Position numbers and translations under genes: made by a program. DNA of 22,500 bases. It comes from Sphaeroforma sirkka (lineage: Eukaryota; Opisthokonta; Ichthyosporea; Ichthyophonida). This document shows positions 1-10,461 of this stretch, one piece after another; position 1 is the first letter of the stretch, and each line of letters begins with the position of its first letter. The stretch is from positions 185,001 through 207,500 of the forward strand of contig LUCW03000060.1 in the NCBI GenBank assembly GCA_001586965.3. The letters are read 5' to 3'. Below the pieces are notes generated by a model. That model was given only the letters and a program-made list of their open reading frames with translations. It was not told the DNA's origin and did not search any database.

Positions 1-654
1 CCACCGTACACCCCTACAACACTCATACAACACTGACACAAAACACTTCTCCTACACGAGAGTACCATGTAACACCAACCTTAACCAAGGAGAAGAAAGC
101 CTCTCCGTGGACGCTTTCGCCTGCCGTTTGTGACGAATCAAAGCCATGCTCTGTGTATGTAATAAGTAGTACACCATATCAGGTACATTTGATGTGTTCA
201 AGGGTCAGTGTCGTGTGTAGACATGCATTGGTAACATACACTCTCTGTGCATGCATCTCACAGTACATCCTATCACGTAGGTATGATAGATGGAAGGGCT
301 TATGGGTCTGCAGTGCTCACCATACTCGAGTTGGTGGCAGCCATCCTACTCGTACGCGTGAATGGTTTCACACGTATATAACTTACGTGTAAGCAGATAA
401 GCAATTGGCCAGAATGGACATGCACACTCGCTTATAGCGTGTGTGAATATACAAATACGTCTCAAACTATGGATTCATATTTCAGTTTCATGCTGTGGAT
501 ATGGAAGTGGGGTAGCCTTTTTCAACCGCATAGATGGTGACCGTAATGTTCGGTACACTCAAACGCTCATCAGAATATGCAAATTTACAATATATTCTGT
601 TGATGACAAAAAAACAAATATATAAACAAATGAATGAACAAATAAAAATGAATT

Positions 655-931
655 GTATGAATACAATTGGTCTACAAGCACGTACCGTCTGATGTGTTGA
701 GTCTGATAGGTCCATACAAGCAAACAAGAAAACAATCATATAAACAAACGAATAAAAAAATAAATGAATGAATGGATAACTGAGCATATAAATAAATAAA
801 CATATAAACAAAAAAACATATAAATAAATAAAAATAAACAATCAAGAAATAGAAATCAAAGACGGATTGATCATTGCATGAATACAATTCGGCTGTAGGT
901 ACCTACCGTCTGATGTGTTGAGTCTGATAAG
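655..931. repeat. Two direct repeats of about 55 bp flanking an AAAC/AAAT array
   Basis: The segment at about 657-711 recurs at 877-931 (both contain ACCGTCTGATGTGTTGAGTC), with A-rich AAATAAAC-type simple sequence between. The rest of 1-1050 shows no convincing gene on either strand. Confidence 0.75.
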
Positions 932-1171
932 TTCGAAGTGAATCCGAGTGTCGGTGAGTTGCGTTCGTGTTGATTCAAATTCCAGCTAATGAGGTACCGA
1001 AATTTGTGGAGAAGAATTTAGAAGTAACGTATTATTGATAAGAGGGTGGGAGGCTATAACAAGAAGTTTTGGGCAGAAAGTAGTCGAACTACAAATAGAG
1101 ATATAGCAAGCTCCGTCTCATTTTGCGCATCAGGCGCGTCTGGGTATGTGAATTCACTTGTATACAAATAA

Positions 1172-1480
<309 letters not shown>

Positions 1481-1485
1481 TTCAC

Positions 1486-1553
1486 CTTCCGTACATACCA
1501 GGGGCATGGCTGATTGATTCCAACTGGGTTCACGCGTAACTGGCGACTCTTGA
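1486..1553 (-). CDS. Possible next exon (J) of the C2/C1 gene
   Basis: Between CACTGTGTCAG and CGGAAG|GTGAAA the frame demanded by exon I is open for 22 codons and reads [14 protein letters not shown], then PCPWYVRK, vaguely like the Lys/Asn-Pro/Trp core of a C2 domain. Phase and distance (1.5 kb) fit, but the similarity is weak and it may be chance. Confidence 0.22.
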
Positions 1554-1854
1554 CTGACACAGTGCACATCCCTTTTTGTGTCTCCGACTGTATAGGCGCA
1601 ACATACGGACATGTGCAATGACATGAACGGGTATGAGCTCAAATACACCTCACAGTTGATGTGTAACGCACTCATTGTGTGTGAGATAACATGACTCACG
1701 CACTCTATTCTATTCACTTGCACACGTTCGACTTCTATAGACCTGTTGAATGCTTTAAACCCCTAAAACCTTAGGCTAAAGGTACACACATAGCAAAAGG
1801 CGTCCCCACCAGAATGCACGTGTGCGATGTTATGAGGCGATTTGCAGGTTAGCA

Positions 1855-2310
1855 AATGTATAAATACAATTTATATTAAACTATATATAGGATTATATGT
1901 ATCCATAAATATGATTCATATGTATCCATAAATAGGATTATGTATCCATAAATAGGATTTATATGTATCCATAAATAGGGTTCATAGGTATCCATAAATA
2001 GGATTTAGAAGTATCTATAAACAGGATTTATAGGTATCCATAAATAAGGTTTATATGCATCCACAATTAGGACATAAATTTATGCATAAATAAGATCTAT
2101 ATGTATCCATAAACAGGATTCAAGGTATTCAGAAATAGGATTTAGAAGTATCCATGAACAGGATTTAGAAGTATCCATAAATAGCATTTATAGGTATCCA
2201 TAAATAGGATTTATATGTATCCATCAATAGGATTCATATGTATCCATAATTAGAACTTATATTTACCCATAAATAGTATTTATATGTATCCATAAATAGG
2301 ACTTATACCA
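1855..2310. repeat. AT-rich minisatellite, unit about 22-25 bp
   Basis: Around twenty degenerate copies of a unit containing TATCCATAAATAGGATT. Units vary in length and sequence, so the array is old. It contains no open frame of note. Confidence 0.93.
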
Positions 2311-2348
2311 CGCGTCCGCAACTATGAGATGAACAGTGCTAATATAAT

Positions 2349-2663
2349 GTGGACAACATAAAAATACAATCACTGATATATATGTACCCGTGTGCTGGTC
2401 AGATTGCTATCCTAAATGGCTGGAGTGGCAATGCTGTCACACATAGCCAGTCGCTGTCATATACGTTTGTGATTCCGTCGCCGCATGACAGTAGCCTTCG
2501 AGTCATCGCGCAGGCAGTAACACGTACTACAATACGTTACCCTGTGTGTGCAAACTACGACACTACACAAGGATGCATGCGACTAAAAACGGAAACGTGC
2601 ATTGCGTTTATAGAACACGACACTTGTTTGTATGTGGTGGTGGTTGTATATTGCGCTGAATAG
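2349..2663 (+). CDS. Uncertain 104-residue open frame, unknown
   Basis: An ATG-to-TAG frame with a balanced composition, two Cys-spaced segments and a Val-rich end (CLYVVVVVY). No family is recognised, and it lies opposite the expected left continuation of the C2/C1 gene. It could be a chance open frame, a small gene, or part of a spliced plus-strand gene. No promoter or splice evidence favours any of these. Confidence 0.15.
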   Translation: MDNIKIQSLIYMYPCAGQIAILNGWSGNAVTHSQSLSYTFVIPSPHDSSLRVIAQAVTRTTIRYPVCANYDTTQGCMRLKTETCIAFIEHDTCLYVVVVVYCAE

Positions 2664-2818
2664 CATATAATATATAGACGATGCCAATTACTTCCGTAAA
2701 ATACTGAAGAAAACCGTCACGTATATTGATATCGTATGGATAACAGGCAAATGAAATACACGTGCGGAGGCAAAGGAAAGCTCATGGTTGACATACAGCA
2801 TGTGCCACAGCACTACCC

Positions 2819-2939
2819 GATGCATACTTAAACACCCAGCCAATTGCATTAGCTGAAGCGATGCATACTTAAACACCAGCCAACTACATTAGCCGAAGCC
2901 ATGCATACTTGAACACCCAGCCAATTACATTAGCCGAAG
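2819..2939. repeat. Three-copy 41-bp tandem repeat
   Basis: Copies start at 2819, 2860 and 2900, each beginning with ATGCATACTT and containing CAGCCAA and TTAG(C)CGAAG; about 90 percent identical. Confidence 0.93.
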
Positions 2940-3094
2940 GTTGGATATCAGAGATGATGGGTTTGAAGGCACATAATGCTCAAGATATACGAACAAAACA
3001 CGCACACACACATATATATATGAATGAATACACACACACACGCGCGCACGCGCGTAAATGTAACCTCTGTAACAAATACGTGACACCTACTTAC

Positions 3095-3249
3095 CCAACA
3101 GACAGTAGCGTATTTTGAAAGGGCATCTGTTCATGACTCCCAAGCTCTCTGTGAGCACTTCGTTGAGTTCTATTAATACTTCACATCGTTCTTCTATTCT
3201 TATATCCGCACGCACGCGTCCCATATTGGATGACTTGCCACCGCTTTTA
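3095..3249 (-). CDS. Exon I: last strand of C2-like domain 2 and start of a third
   Basis: Acceptor TGTACCCGCAG, strong donor TTGG|GTAAGT, 155 bases, phase 1 out. After a basic Ser/Gly spacer (SKSGGKSSN) it reads [10 protein letters not shown], then [19 protein letters not shown], resembling a new C2 first strand and loop. The strong donor shows that the gene continues to the left. A duplicate acceptor lies 48 bases upstream. Confidence 0.65.
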
Positions 3250-5047
3250 CTGCGGGTACACATAATGTAGGTAGACATAATATGAAATTCGGTTTTACTG
3301 TGGGTACATGCAATGGAGGTAGACAATAAATGAGATTCACACACAACGCCTGCAATGTAATATACCATTGAACATAAACAGAATAGGAAGCGGAGGCGAT
3401 AGTGAGAAAAGTCAGCCATACGACATGTACTATCAGCTACATAACATGGCTACACCACACGGTACTCGGATATGTACAATATCGTACGCACACAGGCACT
3501 GCGCATGCAAAAGCTATAAATAGATACAATATACCTACAGTTGATAAGTCAGCCATACGACGTGCACTATCAGCTACATAACATGGCTACACCACACGGT
3601 ACTCGGATATGTACAATATCGTACGCACACAGGCACTGCGCATGCAAAAGCTATAAATAGATGCAATATACTTACAGTTGATAAGTCAGCCATACGACGT
3701 GTACTGCCAGCTACATAACATGGCTACACCACACGGTACTCGGATATGTACAATATCGTACGCACACAGGCACGGCGCATGCAAAAGTAATAAATAGGAC
3801 CAATATACCTACAGTTGATAAGTCAGCCATACGAAGTCACATAACATGGCTACACCACACGGTACTCGGATATGTACAATATCGTACGCACACAGGTACG
3901 GCGCATGCACAAGATATTAATAGAATATGCTCCAATGTACCTACCTCGCCAGTTGCACGTCGTAGTGTCTGGGGCCCACCAGCATATCCTCTGTCTTGAA
4001 TGTGAAGGACGCCAACGTCTTCCCGTGATGCTTGAGTTCAATTTTCAATTCCAATTTCTCAAACTCCGTTTGAGTGGCGCTGAACTCGGTGGTACCGTGC
4101 TGCAGCAGGGTTTGATATAGCGTTTAGTGACAGCAATGTATCTGTTGGCATGACAACCGATATGTCAGTCGGTTACCATGGTAACTCAGAGCGAGTAAGA
4201 CATGCCCAACTACATACAATACATGTTTAGAAGTTAATCTCCAGGTCAGGGATGTAAGCTACAGTATGCGATTGTCCTAGACCATGCGCACAGTGATATG
4301 GGCGTGCTTCTGCAGTGTACGAACAAGGATAAAACAACAGGTCAAATTTACGATACATCTGTCTATGTAATAAGATCAATACTGGCGTGTGTTATAGGTA
4401 TCTTAGAGTATCTCGGCAGCACTTATGCAAGGCATACTATACAATCGACGCTATAGCCAGCCATAGATTTGCAGCATGCGTGCACGGAAGGGGTGAGAGA
4501 CTTGAATATATACATTTGCCGTTTGAAAGGTAGGTTCATCTTAAAACGTCTTAAAGCGCTGAGGCAAACCACAACAAGACACTTGCGTCTCATGTAGCTC
4601 ATATGCCTGCGCACACCTCACTAGACACACTACATGCATACACGCACACTGAGCAACCTGTGTAGCGTACACAGATACATCGGCACACACCACCCTCCTC
4701 CACGTATAAATCCCAGCCTCACCAGTTTAAACACGGGGTAGGTACTCTTCACGCGCTCGGTCTCCAGGTGTATGTCGGCCATGTGGAAAGCTACACTGGC
4801 ATCGATACCTGCGGGAATATTGCGTGCCAGTACGTTGGATATGGACAGCAGGTACACCTTCTTGGCGGACATAGACCGCGGAGAGGTGACGGGGGTGATA
4901 CCACTGAGTGGGAGGGGGTGAAATAGGGCCAACAAAATGAGGTGAGAACGAGTTGTAGCTCTGTGGATTTGTAGTGTTGCGCAGGGTTTGTAGGGTATGA
5001 TTCCGATATACATACATATATACAAACGTGTATATATAGATACACGT

Positions 5048-5112
<65 letters not shown>

Positions 5113-8100
5113 CAATAACATATGAGAATGATCAATTACAACACTACACTCGTTCAAGCCCACTCTTAATGCATAACCCTTTACATATTATCACTCATCC
5201 ATGTTCACGAATGGCCTCAGGGAAAGCATATACCACTACGTATGAACATGTGCATCAAGGCAACCACCATATACATATACCCAGCTAACCACATGTAAGT
5301 ACATCCCAGTATATACACAAATACACTCGTACACACACCCCTGTGTGTTCATCTATCCACGCACGCACACAACCACCCTCATCCATACACACCCCCATGC
5401 ACCCACACCACTCACCCAAGCACATCTCTGCTATTCGACGGACTCGTATCTCCCAATACTTTGAGATCGGTCTGTGATATGTCGCCTTTGCGCTTTTCGC
5501 GTGGCACCATGTAACTGCGTTGTGCGCGTACACCACCGGCCAGTTCCTCTGGGTCTGTGTGCTGTATCTGGTCACCGTCAATGGAGCGTGCATCAGACTC
5601 AACGATGGACGGCATGAGGTTAGAGCCACTGCTACGCCTGCGGAGAGAAAGAGAGAGTGAGGGGAGGGGGGGGAGAGAGAGAGAATGGGCAAATAAATAG
5701 ATGTGAGTAAGGGGTGGTTGAATAGATGTGCACTCGCTGACGCACAAGTGGTTGCATGCGTAGAACATGTGTAGGCACACACACGATGGAAAGGTGTGGG
5801 AGGGATAAGTGATTACATGAGTACACGCGCACGCACACGCACATGCACAAGCACACACGCATATAAACATATATACACTCACACACACTCATTCACGCAC
5901 ACAAACAAGCACACGCACACACATTCACACACAAAAAATACACATACTCACTCACACAAACAAGCACACGCACACACATTCACACACAAAAAATACACAT
6001 ACTCACTCACACACACACTCGCACACACACACCTACACGCGCGCGACCACTAGAAGAATGAAAAAGTACACATTGCACTTCGAAAGGAGGACCGAATTGT
6101 GGGTGGCGAATGGGCAAGGAGAGGATGCAATGTAGCGCTTTGCTATGAGTTTATATGTATATTTATGTATATCATTGCGGATATGATGCTATGTGCACCC
6201 TAATGAGTGTATATGTATATTATACATATTGCGGATATGATGGTAAGTGCACCCTAATGAGTGTATATGTATGTTATGCATATTGCAGATATGATGATAT
6301 GTGCACCCTAGACATACGCAACGGTACATCCTAACACACTGTATATGGGCGTATCAAAAACGTACAAGCGCGCGGACAACCACAACCCCACACAGGCACC
6401 CAGGCGATACAATACACGACAGGGTACTGTATACACAAACCACTACCCATACCTGACACACCTGACATACACACACGTGGCGCACGAGCACACATACACA
6501 CAACGACAAGACATCACATCCACAGCACACGCACACACACACGCACTCACCCACTCCCTACCTACCCACAATCACTATCGAGCACACTTACACACAAAGA
6601 CAAGACATAACATCCACAGCACACTCACCCTACCCACACACGCTATCGAGCACTGGATACACACGAACATAACATCCACGGCACACGCACACATACGCAC
6701 AGACTCACTCATCATCCTCCCTACGCACACATCTATCGATCACACATACACACAACGACAAGACATACCATCCACGGCACACGCACACACATACACACAC
6801 ACTCACTCACTCTCTACCCACACACATTATCGATCATACATACACACAACGACAAGACATAACATCCACGGCACACGCACACACATACGTACACACTCAC
6901 TCACTCCCTACCCACACACACTATCGAGCGCACGCAGCCACACACTCCCACTCACACGCACGCACGCACACACGCACACACGACGCACCTTCGTCCGTAT
7001 ACAATATGCTGTGCTCGGCGGGGATCAGCCACCACATTGACCGGCACTTTGGTGTTGATGTGCTTCTGCACGTGTTGGTTGTCCGCCCACAGTTTTTTCT
7101 CAGACCGTTGACCCGGACAACACGCAGCCACAAAGGGGCGACAGTTGACGTGGATCACCAAGTTGCAGTTGAGGCAGAGTACCGAACTTCCCGTCACACT
7201 CAGGTCACAGTAGCTGCACTGCCGTCCGGAGTGCAGCTGAGGGCCGTCGAATTCATGACGCAAGGGTTCTGCGTGATGTACACGTGTGCGTGTGTATGTG
7301 TGTGTTCATTATTATGTGTAAATGTATATGTGGGCATGTGGTGTACGTAATAACTCTTACGTGTGTGTGTGTGTGTTCAGTATTATGTGTAAGTGCATAT
7401 GTGCATATGTGTGTACGTAATAACGCTTACGTGTATGTGTGCGTTCAATATTATGTGTAAGTGCATATGTGCGTGCGTATGTGTAAGTGCATAACTCTTA
7501 TGTGCGGGTGTGAGAGTATGTGTGTACGTAATGACTCTTACGTGTAGGTGTAAGTGTATGTGTGTGTCGTATACAACGAATACACAGATGTGCGAGTTCG
7601 TTGCACAGTACAGGTGGGCGTGTGAATATGTGTATGATAGACCATATAGACGCATGTGTGACAATGCATGTATACTACAACGGGTAGGTCCATATGTGCG
7701 TGTGTAAGTACCATACAGTGTTCAAGTATACGTATGAACATGTATGTATAATGCAGCGTGTTATGCACATGTGAGTATATGGGTGTACAACAACGTATAG
7801 CCGCGGGCGTACAGGTGTGTGTGCGTACATTAGCTGACAAAATACAAGTGTATGTGTCAGCACGCGTGAGTGCACGTGTAAATATGTGTGTTGTGCATTT
7901 GTAAGTGGGTGAATACAATACATCGTATGTGTGACGTGTGTGTACATTGGCAAGCACACGTACACACATATGTGACATAACATACACGCTCATGTGTACG
8001 TCCAATCCCTTTTAAACCTTTAGTGTGTGCTTGCATACATCTATGTTCCGTGAACGTATCTACAATGTATTGCCATCATCCTATTTGCGCATGCGTACGC

Positions 8101-10369
8101 GATTATATATGCTCGTATAACTGTGTGCAACCACAGCTACACGTACGTAAGTGTAGGGCACCGTGTGGGTGCACCCATACATCTATCTACAGGTAGGCAT
8201 ACGTAAGTGTAGGGCACTGTGTGGGTGTTTTCCACAGCCACACTGCTACGTTGGAGTGTTCTCACAGGTGTTGTGTGTGTAGCGTGTAACCTTCACATAG
8301 GTCCTAGTGCATGCATCTACACAATGCAAACCAAACCCTAAAACGCTAAAACGTTAAACCCTAAAACGTGCACTTGAACGTCTCCCCCATCCTCAGGAAA
8401 CCCTAAACAGGGTCTGACATACACAGGTGTGTGCATGGGCCGTTGTACAGGTACAGTAGTAGATTACTTACCAATGCCCACACTCTTTGGGTCGGCTTTA
8501 AATTTGAGGATGATATGCACTTTGCCGCTGTTCTCGCCGGCACTCACCCACTCGTCAACCTCAAACTGCAACAAACGGTGAGTGTATGTATGATCCTTGG
8601 AACGGTGAGTGTATGTATGATCATTGGATATGCTATGACACATGCCACTGCGCTTCGATGGGCTAGTCGATTTCGTTTGGTTGCTAGGCACATCTACTTG
8701 CATAGCAACGTTATAGGAGCGATGTGAACAACTATTTTTACATACCAAGAGCAATACAGAAAGGTATAGATGCACATATGCAGAGTTATGTACTCACGCG
8801 TGGATATACGGATGTGTGTAGACGCATCTGCGTTTCTATTACAAATGTGATACTTTGTGAATTGCAACATAGTTTAGTCTAGTCGGTGCAGGGCTATACA
8901 TGAATCTATATATACATCTATAAGTGTGTACATACTTATGGGCGTATACCTACGTTCAAAATCCGTTGCACGTGTTTGTTGGTCATGATTGTTTAGAACG
9001 GCAAGTTCATCCGTGCCTTAATCGAACACTCATGCATACACACGTATATTACTATGTACGTTTATGTCAACCTTCGTATATGCACACGCATTTGCTGGCG
9101 GCGAGCGAAATTATACTCCTGCCATGCATATAGATTGCCCTGCCTATACATGTATACATTGGTCGGGATATTCACTGTAGAGTTCATGTGTCTATAAACA
9201 AATATTGACCGCTACTGTACGCGTCACGGTATCATATAAGAATTTGTTTATAAAGGTATTTGAACTAAAGATACAGAAAAAAAACCTTTGTACACACCTA
9301 TTTATCAGCTATATAATATATATATATATATATATATCCACCAATACATCACATCAGGTATGATTCTGCTCGCGTGTTCAAACACAACCATTACCGTGGT
9401 ATGCCCGTCTTGCAGGTATTTGTGGAGGAGAATGATGATGGGGTGTCTCCTTTCCTGTGCTAAGCTTTCGGTTGGCGACCCACAGTGTAGGATCAGACGT
9501 TCCGCCTGCATTGTGAAGTGTACCGAACTAAGGCTTACAAAGAATGTGCCACCAAGAATGCACAATGAAGCACTATGACTTTTGAGTTTAGGCCTCGGTG
9601 TGCAAGGGAAGTCAGGATTTAGGGTTACCTTAAAACCCTAACCCCTTTCTCTACCAGAGGAGACAAACGTACAATGGACTAGAGAATCCAAGATGACGCA
9701 CCTCTATGCAGTACATAATCACGCTTGATACGTTTTGTAGTTATGCACTTACAATTTTCGGATACACTATATTCATGCCTGAAACTAAACGTCATTTAGA
9801 CCAATTTTCTATACGCCATTTTGACTAATTTACTTCCAAAGGAGAGAAAATCATTGCTCAAAAATTGTGGTTCATTTATATGCGGGTGTCCAGGCATGCA
9901 TATTTCCTATATTTCAAAAAGCCTATGTATAATCTATGAGCGTCGTTATACACTAAACAAACAGACATGCTCATCAACAATACACACATGCATATAAGCC
10001 AAAACACGCACATATACATTTTTGAGGCACATTGCTCTAATAACAGTACGAGTGTGGAAGGCAAGTGACCTACACAAACTATACACAATATTATGACACT
10101 CAATCGTCATATACTGTATCGCAGCATAACTTACACCCGTATATCTCAAAATAACACACAAACATATACACATAGCTTGCACATAAACACACACTTACAT
10201 TGCGCACATTGAGCACAAACTTCTCCGTCCAGGTAGGTTTGATCTTGTTCACTGCCAGAGTGCGAAAGAACCGCGGCACACTGTCGATACTACCGCAGCA
10301 AACCAGCATGCTGTCCGACGTGCTGTATATATATTTATATATATGTGTGTATGTGTGAGTGTATGCGCG

Positions 10370-10461
<92 letters not shown>

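Noticed and set aside
3411..3944. CRISPR-like array
   Set aside because: The whole 137-bp unit is repeated with no unique spacers; the genome is eukaryotic.
6345..7040. 231-codon Thr/His-rich plus-strand frame
   Set aside because: It follows a CA-rich minisatellite and runs antisense into the C1 exon; composition comes from the repeat.
7383..8005. Thr/His/Tyr-rich minus-strand frames of up to 155 codons
   Set aside because: They lie in the TG-rich tandem repeat of an intron and show no protein-like pattern.
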